A program made the translations under genes and the position numbers. From Calliphora vicina (Eukaryota > Arthropoda > Insecta > Diptera > Calliphoridae), in the NCBI RefSeq assembly GCF_958450345.1, contig NC_088780.1, positions 35,177,667-35,241,666 on the forward strand: a stretch of DNA of 64,000 bases, given 5' to 3'. The notes under the pieces are model-generated. The model searched no databases and was not told the DNA's origin. It saw only the letters and a program-made list of their open reading frames with translations. This document shows positions 23,243 to 32,590 of this stretch, piece after piece (positions within the stretch are counted from its first letter, which is position 1; each line of letters opens with the position of its first letter).

Positions 23243-23900
23243 GTGGCAAAGTTGCATTTCTCACCCTCAGTTTGGTGAACATTAGTAAAAAAATCATCCT
23301 GAAAAATGTTTAGGTAAATCTGTTGGGGTTTACAAGGGGAAAAAATTACTTTTGCAATTTCATTTAAAAGAATAGAAATATGTACGTAATTGTCGTTCTA
23401 ATGAGACACAAAAAACCGAAATTGGTCAAAAAAATTTAAAGTTATTAAAAATTCGCCAGGCCATTAACGTGTCTCAGGCAACTAGAAAAAGAAATGTAGG
23501 AACAAAATTAACATATTTTGATAAATATTAAAATAAAAGCTAATTTTTACTTAAAATATATCCATATTTACTTGTATATGTGTTTTTGCCTTCGTAGGAT
23601 ACCGATTATTTGGTCATTATTTGGCGAATGAGCTCTATTTCCTTACTGTTATGAATTTTAAATAAAACCTTTTCAGAATATTACAGTCCAGATAATTCTA
23701 AATATACTTTGAAAATTTGAAAACGTTAAACCTTAAATCGTGAAGGTCAAAGGACAAATTTTTCAATATTTGGAATTTCTCTTGGAAAGATAACGAAATG
23801 TTGTATATTTTTGGACCGATTTTGATGAAACTTAACACAAAACCTAGAATTTACAAAAACAGCAGAAAAATTAAAATTAACCCTATATAGCACTTGGGGT
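23243..23900 (-). repeat. Dispersed repeat A, copy 2 (inside the array)
   Basis: Inverted copy of the family described at 14255. It starts with CACTAGGGTGGCAAAG and carries the inverted forms of GACACGTTAATGGCCTGG and CTTTACGATTTAAGG. It lies within the tandem array and is followed by a mariner fragment in the plus orientation. Confidence 0.65.
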
Positions 23901-23925
23901 TAAAATGACCTTTCGATTAAAACCG

Positions 23926-24125
23926 AATCGACACCAAAGCTAAATATTCATGGCGCTATGGTAATTATCTGTATTTGGTAGTACCAAAAGGGTGTTATCC
24001 ATTATCAGCTGCTGAAAACTGACCGGATCATCACAGGGCAGATGTACCGAACGTAACTGAATCGTTTGAAGCGAGTATTGGTCGAAAAACGCCCAGAATA
24101 TGTGGGCAGACATGAAACCATAATA
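23926..24125 (+). pseudogene. mariner transposase central remnant
   Basis: The plus-strand translation gives a PKLNIHGAMVIICIW-stop-YQKGVIHYQLLK run, then ITGQMYRT-stop-LNRLKRVLVEKRPEYVGRHE. This matches the central region of mariner transposases that precedes the second catalytic Asp. Two in-frame stops (TAG after CIW, TAA after YRT) show that it is dead. The fragment stops at IIFYHY where the usual HDNARPH would begin. The antisense frame at 23940-24149 is a shadow. Confidence 0.7.
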
Positions 24126-24126
24126 T

Positions 24127-24480
24127 TCTATCATTACGCTGTCCAACAAATTGAGTCTTTCTGATTGGAACAGAAAAAAATAGATAATATTTTAAAGAAA
24201 AATTTCGAACCTCGAGATAACAGAAAAACGAAAAATGGATCGAGCAGAATTAAAAAAATAAACCTAAATATCTCTTGAACTAAAAAAGATAACTTACATA
24301 TATGTATATGTATCTCCTTAAGGACTATTTTAAATTTCAGCACATTCGGATCATACTTAGATTATTGGCGATTATTTTAAAAAATGTGAGACCCGAACTG
24401 GCCTTTAATTTTGCTAATTAAGCGTAAAGAGCTTTATTTACAACTTTTGTATCTTTGGTGACCACCACTGAAATTTTGTG
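24127..24480 (-). repeat. Dispersed repeat G, copy 3 (inverted)
   Basis: Positions 24240-24480 match 58210-58510 in inverted orientation. Landmarks are CTAAATATCTCTTGAACTAA, TTTGCTAATTAAGCGTAAAG and TATCTTTGGTGACCACCACT. The head CTGTCCAACAAATTGA (24129) also occurs at about 57838, next to repeat G copy 2, but there in the same orientation. The two loci share parts in different relative orientation. Confidence 0.55.
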
Positions 24481-25491
24481 CAGAAATATGGGTGATCTGA
24501 TCACAGATCGAGCTTCTTGTCTTGATTAAACGCTTATTGACCAAGTTATTAGCGAATTTAGATATTTTCAGTTTTTATGTAAAAAATCGATTATTTGTCA
24601 GAAATATGAGTGATCACAGATCGAGCTCTTTTTCTTGATCAAACACTTATTGGCCAATTTATTAGTGAATTTAGATATTTTGAATTTTTATATAAAAAAT
24701 CGAGTTTTTGTTCAGAAATATGAGTGATCACAGATCGATCACCAAGTAATTATCGAATTTAGATATTTTGAGTTTCTATATAAAAAAATCGATTTTTTGT
24801 CAGAAATATGAGTGATCACAGATCGAGCTCTTTTTCTTGATCAAACACTTATTGGCCAATTTATTAGTGAATTTAGATATTTTGAGTTTTTATATAAAAA
24901 ATCGAGTTTTTGTTCAGAAATATGAGTGATCACAGATCGAGCTCCTTTTCTTGATTCAACGCTTATTGGCCAAGTTATTAGCGAATTTAGATATTTTAAG
25001 TTTTTATAGAAATAATCGATTTGTGGTCTGAAATATGAGTGATCACAGATCGAGCTCCTTTTCTTGAACATTAAAAAAAAATTAGCCAAATCGATCTTAG
25101 CGTCCTGCGATTTTAGATATATCGAAAAAAAAAATTGGGGTGGTCAATTTTTCTCTTAGTAAAAACTTAAATTGTATTACTATGTACATTGAAACAAAAA
25201 ATTAGCCAAATCGGGGCAGCCGTTTTTCGATTTTGGATAAATCGTAAAAAGTGGGCGTAAAAGTGGGCGTGGTCAATTTTTTATTCCGTAAGAACCTAAG
25301 TTGGACTATGACCAAAATTTAAAAAAAATATTGTTTTAATCGGTATGGACTTTCTCAACTGATGCAATTACCAACGACCGACATTTGATTTTTATTTATA
25401 TAGATAGATTTCGAAACTACTTCTTCGAATTAATTGACACTTTACACATCAATTTAAATGGAATTGTACTTTCAGAATGTGTTACATTTAA

Positions 25492-25779
25492 CCCTCCGTT
25501 AGTCGCAATCATTTTCAATCGAGACTAGTCGCAATGTATCAAATTGATATCAATAAAAGAAAGGCGCGTTTGAAAATAATCTCTTCACTTTTTATTTCGA
25601 AAACATAAAAACAATGTGAAATTCAAAGTATTTAAAAGAATAATAAAAATAATAAAAATAAAATTGCAGTAAAAATTTATTTTTATCAAAAAATTGCTTA
25701 GAACTTAGGGTGTTTAAAAAAACTTACAATAAAAAAATTTTTGACTGTATTAACCAGATCAGTTGCGACTAATGGAGGG
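25492..25779 (+). mobile_element. TTAA-flanked MITE, copy 1 (288 bp)
   Basis: TIR CCCTCCGTTAGTCGCAA at the left and its inverted form (one mismatch) at the right. The element is flanked on both sides by TTAA (25488-25491 and 25780-25783). A TTAA duplication with ends starting CCCT is the signature of the piggyBac superfamily, so this is probably a non-autonomous piggyBac-type MITE. The interior shares GAAAGGCGCGTTTGAAAATA with the copy at 34210-34474. Confidence 0.85.
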
Positions 25780-25784
25780 TTAAA

Positions 25785-26468
25785 CACAGACTGCGCTACA
25801 GTGGGCAAAAAGGGGCCACCTAAAGATTGTCAAACATTTTTGAGCTTTTCAACTTTTTTGAAATCTGCATATCTACTGTGCAGTGGAGGGTTATAAATGT
25901 AGATATTTTCTAGAAACCTTCAAAATAATATTTTTTTGTTATGTCTCCATTTATAAAAGACCTTTCTTTGAAATTCAGTTTTTGTATATAATTTTTTTTC
26001 TTGTAATAAACAAAAAAATAAATACAACAATCATCATCATTCATACATGCATATTTAGTTTTGTTGTATAAATACTATTTCATGTCCATTTAAAGAGCTT
26101 TAGGGGTCTATTGTACATGTCTGATAACGAATACATTTATTTCTTTTGTATATTTAAACAATTTATGTTGTTGTTATGATTGTTTTTGTATTACTTATGA
26201 TAAATATAATCTAAAATACTAAAGGTTCTTTTCATGTCACGGACTTAAATACAATTTTACAAATACTTATAAATAAACATACTTACTCAAACAAAGTGTA
26301 TCCGGTTCTTTAAATGGTTACAAGAAGACCATAAAATCGCATAAATTTTCATTTGATCAGATAATTATAACAACTGTTTTTTTATTATTTTTATTGATAT
26401 TGGGATTTTCTAATTACAAAGAACGTTGATAAAATTATATGTTTATACTTAATGAAATGGGAAAAATA
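25785..26468. other. AT-rich sequence, nothing recognised
   Basis: Contains short CATCATCATTCAT and T-rich tracts. No gene recognised. Confidence 0.4.
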
Positions 26469-26485
26469 GATATTTAAAATTTATT
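26469..26485. repeat. Target-site duplication, left copy
   Basis: GATATTTAAAATTTATT is repeated exactly at 31892-31908 and brackets the I-clade element. The exact length is uncertain by a few bases because the TAAA-type tail of the element resembles the target. Confidence 0.85.
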
Positions 26486-26619
26486 TATTTATTTATTTAG
26501 ATATTTATTATAATTAAAATTACAATAAATCTTATAACTAAAAGCACTAGCAACTTAGGCTATCGGCTTATGTTGTATATAAGTATAAGAATATATTAGT
26601 ATAAAGAAAATGAAAAATG

Positions 26620-29136
26620 TTAAATTTTATTATGTAATTGAAGGTGTTGTAGGAAACTATATATTTTATTTACATTATCCTCTGAAGGACATTTTAGTAT
26701 ATCTATCATACTGTGAGAGTTGAATATTCTTAAGCGTGCGTTATTAAGCGTCGGACAGTCTAGGAGAAGATGTGGTGTTGTAAATGGTGTATTGTTGCAA
26801 AAAGCGCACACAGGTTGCGGATCTTTTGACAATAGGTGTTGGTGTGTAAGCCTGGTGTGTGTTAGGCGAAGCCTAGTGAAACATTTGTTTTTATGCCAAT
26901 TTGTAGAATTTGGTAGCAGTGCTGGTATTCTATGTGGATTTATTGTCTGGTAAAGATGCTTATATTTACTCCATTTTTGGAGAATGGAAGATTCTAAGTT
27001 TTGTATCGTGCATCTTGAGATATAGCCCTTTGTCTGGGGTATATGAAGATATGTTGGCTGTATACTGGTATTTTTTGCTGCCTTGTCTGCGGCCTCGTTC
27101 CCCAAAATGCCAATGTGACTTGGTATCCATAAGATTTTTACTCTATTTTTTAGTTCGATTAGCAACTGTTGTATAGAGATTATTGTTTCATTCCTATTAC
27201 GGGTATTAAGCGCAGCATCAAAGACGGAGCGACTGTCAGTACAGATAACGTTTTTGGTTCGGTTGTATTTACAGATTTTTATAGCTTCAAGAACAGCTTC
27301 AGCTTCGGCCTCGAATATATTTGCGTTTTGTGGTAGAATACAGGATTTTTGTGTTGAACCAGATTCGTTGGTAACTGCAAACCCGACATGATTTGTTGTT
27401 TTGGATCCGTCTGTGTATAGGAATTGCCAGTTTTCATTTTGTAATTTCATAGATATATCGTTGAAGAGGGATTTAAAAATATGGGGTACTGTATTGGCTT
27501 TGTTGAAGATAAGTAAATCTCTTAAAAAAATACTTTCATCCAGCTGCCAGGGGGGAAAATTTTCTCTTGGTGGATTATATTTTTCTATGCTGAATTTCTT
27601 GACCATTTTGAAAATATGGGCTAGCGTAGATGCATATTTAAGCTCGTTTTTCCTTTTTTTCAGCAACGAGATGTGTTTATGGAGTAGAGATGAATTGGTG
27701 CAAAATATCTTGTGTATTAACCGAAATTTTAGTTTATTTGCACGAATATGAAGCGGTTCAAATCCACCCTCAGCTTGAAGATTTTTTAATGGAGTTGTTC
27801 TAAAAGCCCTTAGGCTGGCTCTAATGGCGGCGTTTAGAATGTTTTCGACCGGTTTAAATACAGATTTCACGGCTTTGCTGTATATCACCAAACCATAATC
27901 AATTTTTCCCAATATTGTTGACTTAACTAATCTAAGTAGACTGTTTGTGTGCATGTGACTCTTTGTAGATGATAGATATTTGATAATGTTTAATCTATTG
28001 GTTAGGTTCTTTTTTAGATAATTACAATGATTTTTAAAACTATATTTCCGATCAATATGTAAACCTAAAATTTTACAATTATCTACATTTTTAATACTAA
28101 TATTATTAAATACCAAGTCTATATTACTACAGTTATGTTTTTTACATATATGCAGGTGGCTTGTTTTTTCAAACGATACATCTGCACCTGAGGTTTTGGA
28201 CCAGTTGTCGATAGCAAGTAAAGTCTGCGAAAAGGCTTGTTTAATTTTCTCATTTGGTTGTTGTTTTGCTATAACATATAGGTCATCCGCATAAATGCAG
28301 TGATCTACATATTTGTTAGCGCTTATAATACGACTTAAGTCATCGAAAGCAATAATGAAAAGCGTTACAGACAATGGTGATCCCTGTGGGATACCATTGT
28401 GCAACGAGAAAACATTTGAGAGGTTGTTGTTTATGCGAACAGAAAATTTTCTGTTTATAAGAAAGGATTTAATAATTTTAAACATTTTTGGTCCTATGGA
28501 CCAATTTGAAAGTTTTTTAAGTACTATGTGTACCCCAATTTTGTCAAAAGCTTTAATAAAGTCGATTGACAAAATTGAGGTATGATTTCTAGTGGAACGA
28601 TTTTTGCATATAATATGGTCTAAGTACATTAGGGCATCTACTGTACTCAGACCTGATTGAAAACCTATTTGATTTATTGATAAAAGTTTATTTCTTTTTA
28701 TAAACCACATTAGACGTCTTGAAATCATTTTCTCCAAAAGTTTCGTAATACAAGGAAGGAGAGATATTGGGCGGTAGGAGTCTATATTGTCAATTGGTTT
28801 ACTATTCTTGTAAATGGCTACCACTGTTGCAGTTTTAAAATACTGGGGTATTATTCCCTTGTCAAATATTTGATTAAATAATCTCAGAATTCGGACTTTA
28901 AACGCATTTGGAAGATTTGCAAGCATTGGGTAGGATATTTTATCCAGACCGGGAGTTTTACCTTTTGAGGTGTTTAGACTGTACGACAATTCTTGTATGT
29001 TGAAAGGCTGATCTATCTCTCTAGATTTAACCGAACAGGCTAGAACTTCAAGAGAAAATAAAGTTTGGGATTTTTCATTTTTGAAAACTTTGCGAAAAGT
29101 TTTTGTCCTTAGAATTGTCGGACCAGTATTTGGCAA
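26620..29136 (-). CDS. I-clade ORF2, reverse transcriptase and RNase H part
   Basis: This 838-residue frame copies element RNA into DNA by target-primed reverse transcription. Reverse transcriptase blocks are visible: TPGLDKI (61-67), SYRPISLL (120-127), motif A with Asp192 in LSIDFIKAFD, GIPQGSPLS (248-256), and the catalytic YADD (282-285). The RNase H domain has Asp576 in YTDGSK, Glu611, Asp634 in CTDSRS, His674 in WIPSH and Asp684, so the catalytic set is complete. A C-terminal CCHC-like knuckle spans 777-794 (C-x2-C-x8-H-x4-C). The listed Met is not a genuine start. The frame continues the endonuclease frame at 29075-30304 after a one-base shift within the 62-base overlap, which is A-rich on the coding strand. 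It is functional only if that shift is bypassed or is a sequence error. Confidence 0.88.
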   Translation of the reverse strand: MPNTGPTILRTKTFRKVFKNEKSQTLFSLEVLACSVKSREIDQPFNIQELSYSLNTSKGKTPGLDKISYPMLANLPNAFKVRILRLFNQIFDKGIIPQYFKTATVVAIYKNSKPIDNIDSYRPISLLPCITKLLEKMISRRLMWFIKRNKLLSINQIGFQSGLSTVDALMYLDHIICKNRSTRNHTSILSIDFIKAFDKIGVHIVLKKLSNWSIGPKMFKIIKSFLINRKFSVRINNNLSNVFSLHNGIPQGSPLSVTLFIIAFDDLSRIISANKYVDHCIYADDLYVIAKQQPNEKIKQAFSQTLLAIDNWSKTSGADVSFEKTSHLHICKKHNCSNIDLVFNNISIKNVDNCKILGLHIDRKYSFKNHCNYLKKNLTNRLNIIKYLSSTKSHMHTNSLLRLVKSTILGKIDYGLVIYSKAVKSVFKPVENILNAAIRASLRAFRTTPLKNLQAEGGFEPLHIRANKLKFRLIHKIFCTNSSLLHKHISLLKKRKNELKYASTLAHIFKMVKKFSIEKYNPPRENFPPWQLDESIFLRDLLIFNKANTVPHIFKSLFNDISMKLQNENWQFLYTDGSKTTNHVGFAVTNESGSTQKSCILPQNANIFEAEAEAVLEAIKICKYNRTKNVICTDSRSVFDAALNTRNRNETIISIQQLLIELKNRVKILWIPSHIGILGNEAADKAAKNTSIQPTYLHIPQTKGYISRCTIQNLESSILQKWSKYKHLYQTINPHRIPALLPNSTNWHKNKCFTRLRLTHTRLTHQHLLSKDPQPVCAFCNNTPFTTPHLLLDCPTLNNARLRIFNSHSMIDILKCPSEDNVNKIYSFLQHLQLHNKI

Positions 29137-30304
29137 ATGTCTCAGATATCGCCTGAGAACCAGTTATAGTTCTTCCATTTAAATTAATAGAATTTATTGT
29201 GTTTGGCGTGTAATCACCTGTTAGCTTACGTATGTTCCGCCATAAAATATTAGATGGAGTGGATGGTTTTAAGTTTTCCGTGAACTCATTGAAAGATGTA
29301 ATTTTCGCTAACTTTTTAGCTCTATTAAAAATAGCGTTACTTTTCTTGTAGAGTAAAAGATTTTCTCTTGACATATTCCTTCGAAATTGTTTCCAAGCAA
29401 ATTGTTTTTCATTTCTGATTTGTTGTAGTTCAGATGACCACCATGGAACAGTTTTTGTTCTATTTCTTTTAGAAGACTGAGGAATGCTTTCATTAGCGGA
29501 TAATCTTATTATTTTTCGTATAGAGGCTGCCTCTTTGTTTATGTTATCGGAAATTTTAATTTCATCGTTATGATTGGAAATTTTATTGCGATATAAATCC
29601 CAATTTGCCCTTTTGGTGTTGAATTTGGATAGGAATGGTTGTTTGTTGTTATTGTTTATGAGAAGTTGTGTCATGATGGGGTAGTGGTCACTATTAAAAA
29701 GGTCATTAATAACATTCCATTTGCACTTGGGTGTAATAGATAGTGAAACAATTGAAAGGTCAATGTGTGTGAAAGTGTTATGAGTACTTAGATGTGTTGC
29801 AGAACCATCATTTAAAGTTACAAGGTTAGAATCCATTAAAAATTTTTCTATAATTGAACCCTTTTTGTTGGGAGTAGGAGAACCCCAAAGTGGACTCCAG
29901 GCATTGAAATCCCCAACCATAACAATTGGTGTATTAATGTTGGCAATAAGACTATTTAAAAGGTTATTTGATAATGAATCTTGAGGAGGAAAATACAGTG
30001 ATAGAATAGTGAAACTTATGGCTGATTTTACTTCTAAACCAATCATATTAAGTGAGAGGTTTGTATTTAAAACTTTATGTGGAATGTTCTTTTTAATGAG
30101 AATAGCTGTTCCCTGTTTAGCAGTTATATTAGGGTTAAAAAAATAACCATTATATTCCTTTGGTATTATCGGAATATAATTGTCTTTGCAGTTTGTTTCC
30201 TGTAAACAAATTATATCGGGATCTGTATCCGTTATAAGAAGTTGTAAGTTTGTATAATTGTTGCAATATCCCCGAATATTCCACTGAAGAATATTTAGGA
30301 CCAT
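29075..30304 (-). CDS. I-clade ORF2, AP-type endonuclease part
   Basis: N-terminal 409 residues of ORF2, an exonuclease/endonuclease/phosphatase-fold nuclease that nicks the target DNA. Visible motifs are LQWNIRG (Asn9), LQET (Glu36), VGDFNAW (Asp132, Asn134), HIDLSIVS (Asp182) and NSDHYP (Ser205-Asp206-His207), so the active site looks complete. The start ATG at 30304 lies 59 bases after the ORF1 stop, and the residues from position 4 onward match the usual beginning of this domain. The frame runs on through a linker (about 215-409) and terminates at a TGA. The homologous product would continue into the reverse transcriptase, which is found one frame over. Confidence 0.88.
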   Translation of the reverse strand: MVLNILQWNIRGYCNNYTNLQLLITDTDPDIICLQETNCKDNYIPIIPKEYNGYFFNPNITAKQGTAILIKKNIPHKVLNTNLSLNMIGLEVKSAISFTILSLYFPPQDSLSNNLLNSLIANINTPIVMVGDFNAWSPLWGSPTPNKKGSIIEKFLMDSNLVTLNDGSATHLSTHNTFTHIDLSIVSLSITPKCKWNVINDLFNSDHYPIMTQLLINNNNKQPFLSKFNTKRANWDLYRNKISNHNDEIKISDNINKEAASIRKIIRLSANESIPQSSKRNRTKTVPWWSSELQQIRNEKQFAWKQFRRNMSRENLLLYKKSNAIFNRAKKLAKITSFNEFTENLKPSTPSNILWRNIRKLTGDYTPNTINSINLNGRTITGSQAISETFAKYWSDNSKDKNFSQSFQK

Positions 30305-30363
30305 TTAAATGTGAAAAAGAAAAATATAATGTACTTACTAATTTATTTAATGCAATTAAAGTT

Positions 30364-31701
30364 TTATTCTGAAATTTCGTCACTGGTTGACATAAATTCT
30401 ATTTCTTTCAGTGTAGTTTCAGTATCAGAACTGGGTTCTGATAAACATACTGATTTAATGGGGGAGATATTAAGAGTATTATTGGCACTCAAAGAGCCAC
30501 ACAATGTGGGTGAATATGAGTGAATTGGTTGTTGTTTTTCATTGTTGCTGTATTTTTGATTTGAGTTTGTTTGGGAGCGAGGTTTTAAAAGTAAATTGTC
30601 TGTAGATTTTTCTTTAATTTTATTTAAATCTGATGTAAGGTTTTTTGTTGTGTTTGAGAGAATGGAAGATACATTCTCTTTAATTACTTTTGTTTCTAAA
30701 ATGTAGCTGTTTGGTGTTAATATTGTTGTTTTATTGAGTGGAAGTGTTGTATTGTTGTTTGTTGTTGTGTAATTAGAATCAATATTTTGTTTGGTTGTTA
30801 CAATTGTGGAGTAAGAGGAGGAAGAGGTTGTATTTTTGTTTTGTTCGTTATGAATATTAATTGCCTCACGCATAGAACATTTTCTCTTTGTTTTTATTTT
30901 CAAAATTTCTTTTTGTTGAGTAAATTTCTTGCATTTGTTGGAGGATGCGGGGTGATCTTCTGCACAATTTGCACAATATGTTCGTGTACATTCTGTGTTG
31001 GAATGAGGGGGGAGATTACAATTAACACATGAAGGTGACCATTTACATCGTTTAGCAGTGTGACCTAACAATTGACAATTCTTGCACCTCATAGGATTGG
31101 GAAAATACTCACGTACTTTAACTTTATACCATGAGATGTCAAGAGATTGTGGAGGATTGTATAAATCGAAAGTTAATAAAATAACTCCGGTTGGTGATTT
31201 TTTTCCTTCAATTGACCTTTCAAATTTGTAGACATCTACAACACCTTGGGATTTTAATTCGTCAACAATTTCTGAATTGGGAACATCTGATAAAAAAGGT
31301 GCATAAATAGTTCCTTTTGTAAAATTGAGTTGTCCATGAAATTTACATGTAATATCACATAAACCAAACAATTTTTTTGCATCAGTAAACTTTTTGCCAG
31401 TTGAGTAATCTTTAACCAGAAGAAGTAAATTACCGTCTCTTAATTGAGAAATAGAAATTACTTCTTTGCTAATGAGTTGAAGAGCTCTGTAAACTGCAAA
31501 GCAAGAATACTTAGCAAGAGGTTTTTTTTCGTCGACTGCACTAACAACAACATATTTTGGGTTGGAGGGCTTTTGAGTAGGAAGAGAAGGGAAGTCAATT
31601 GTAGATTCGTTTCTATTTCTTTTTTTACGTTTACTTTGGGGACTTCGGTCAGCTAATATAGCAAACCGGTTATCCCCTATAAGGGGGGGCCCAGGGGGCA
31701 T
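30364..31701 (-). CDS. I-clade ORF1, Gag-like nucleic-acid-binding protein
   Basis: A 445-residue protein that would coat the element RNA and act as a chaperone in the ribonucleoprotein. A basic stretch KRKKRNR lies at 24-30. A globular region of about 60-195 has the composition of the RRM-like/PRE-C2HC region of such proteins. Three zinc knuckles follow: C206-C219 and C225-C238 (both C-x2-C-x4-H-x4-C) and C243-C257 (variant C-x2-C-x3-H-x6-C). The C-terminal half (260-445) is rich in N, T and S and looks disordered. Length is close to the Drosophila I-factor ORF1. It is uninterrupted. The start ATG at 31701 is the first in frame and is about 190 bases from the element's 5' end. Confidence 0.85.
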   Translation of the reverse strand: MPPGPPLIGDNRFAILADRSPQSKRKKRNRNESTIDFPSLPTQKPSNPKYVVVSAVDEKKPLAKYSCFAVYRALQLISKEVISISQLRDGNLLLLVKDYSTGKKFTDAKKLFGLCDITCKFHGQLNFTKGTIYAPFLSDVPNSEIVDELKSQGVVDVYKFERSIEGKKSPTGVILLTFDLYNPPQSLDISWYKVKVREYFPNPMRCKNCQLLGHTAKRCKWSPSCVNCNLPPHSNTECTRTYCANCAEDHPASSNKCKKFTQQKEILKIKTKRKCSMREAINIHNEQNKNTTSSSSYSTIVTTKQNIDSNYTTTNNNTTLPLNKTTILTPNSYILETKVIKENVSSILSNTTKNLTSDLNKIKEKSTDNLLLKPRSQTNSNQKYSNNEKQQPIHSYSPTLCGSLSANNTLNISPIKSVCLSEPSSDTETTLKEIEFMSTSDEISE

Positions 31702-31891
31702 AGTAACAACAATTGATCAACCAATGCACGTTATGTAGGTAATCAAAGAAGATTAAAATGTAAATTTGTTTGTTTTCTTTTTTGTTTAAGTAGGAATTGC
31801 ACTGCACTACGTTTAAACTTTTATTTGTTTTACGCGATGCGCGAAAGGAAAAGAATTTGACTATACTTGTTGAGTGATAGTCGAAGACTGT

Positions 31892-31908
31892 GATATTTAA
31901 AATTTATT
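31892..31908. repeat. Target-site duplication, right copy
   Basis: Exact copy of 26469-26485 adjoining the 5' end of the element. This end also fixes the element's first base at about 31891. Confidence 0.85.
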
Positions 31909-31909
31909 A

Positions 31910-32590
31910 AAGAATCTTGTTTTATTATTAGTTTTTTTTTTTGTTTCTATTAATTAAAGAATGAATTTGTTATTTTAATAATGGCTTTTAATAAAATAAA
32001 TAATTTTATTCATTTTATTATTAAATATGTAAATGTGCTGAATATCTGTTTGTTTAAATATCATCATCAAAACAAATTGGTATTGCATCAGCCGGTCATG
32101 TTAAAGTAATCTTCAACTACTTACAGTTCAATAGTCTTTAAAAATAAATAATAGAACTGTGCTTGAATAGGAGATTTTCTTGTAACAATAACTGGGTAAA
32201 TTGTAGTTTAGTCTTTACCATGAGCGGAGGACCGTTTGCAATTTTTACAAAATTTATTTGCAATCCTATAATAAATATATACTTTGGATCCAAATGGCTA
32301 GAGTATTCGATTTTATAATGTCTGTCTGGATTCGTGTGTTGGTTGAAATAGGATTTTTGAAGCCACCTGTTAACAATATATTGGTCCATATATCGAATAT
32401 AGAGCAGAAAGCTATGTAGGTTAAAGATTTTGTTTTCTTTCAAGGATGAATTCAATTTAAACCCGGTTCATGAATTCAAAAATACAAATGTCTATTTGCC
32501 TTGCAAATAAATCTCTCTAGCCCCGCGACACAAATCATATTTTGTACAGCCCAAAATAACTGATTCAGTTCACGAATAAAGATCAATATT
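31910..32590. other. AT-rich sequence, nothing recognised
   Basis: No domain-bearing frame. The frame at 32138-32455 has no recognisable motif. Confidence 0.4.

Larger units (their letters stand above)
23118..25405 (+). repeat. Tandem array of about 113-bp units, interrupted
   Basis: The landmark TCACAGATCG occurs at 24501, 24614, 24728, 24816, 24930 and 25043 (spacings 113, 114, 88, 114, 113). Each unit has a CTTATTGGCCAAGTTATTAG segment and a GATTTTTTGTCAGAAATATG segment. One more unit lies at about 23127-23245. It is separated from the rest by an insertion of about 1.25 kb (23243-24490). The array ends in two units of about 120 bp with AATTAGCCAAATCG and GTGGGCGTGGTCAATTTT (25083-25280). 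Non-coding. Confidence 0.75.
26486..31891 (-). mobile_element. Full-length I-clade non-LTR retrotransposon
   Basis: A 5.4-kb minus-strand element between 17-bp target duplications. The 5' end is near 31891 (minus-strand start ACAGTCTTCGAC). A 5' leader of about 190 bases precedes ORF1 (zinc knuckles). A 59-base spacer follows, then ORF2 (endonuclease, reverse transcriptase, RNase H), a 3' leader of about 130 bases and a TAAA-repeat tail (26486-26500). Order, size and the presence of RNase H fit the I clade; the Drosophila I factor is of similar length. The exact duplication and long open frames imply a recent insertion. One frame break between endonuclease and reverse transcriptase is the only visible lesion. 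Most neighbouring elements are far more decayed. Confidence 0.9.

Noticed and set aside
23118..25405. CRISPR-like array
   Set aside because: The repeated unit is about 113 bases with no short-repeat/variable-spacer pattern; it is a tandem satellite in eukaryotic DNA.
26720..27751. Three plus-strand open frames inside the I element
   Set aside because: They are antisense to the well-supported RNase H and C-terminal coding region of ORF2.
26620..30304. Programmed frameshift in ORF2
   Set aside because: No recognised slippery signal or pseudoknot is evident to me, and I-clade ORF2 is normally continuous; an indel or base-calling error in an A run is simpler.
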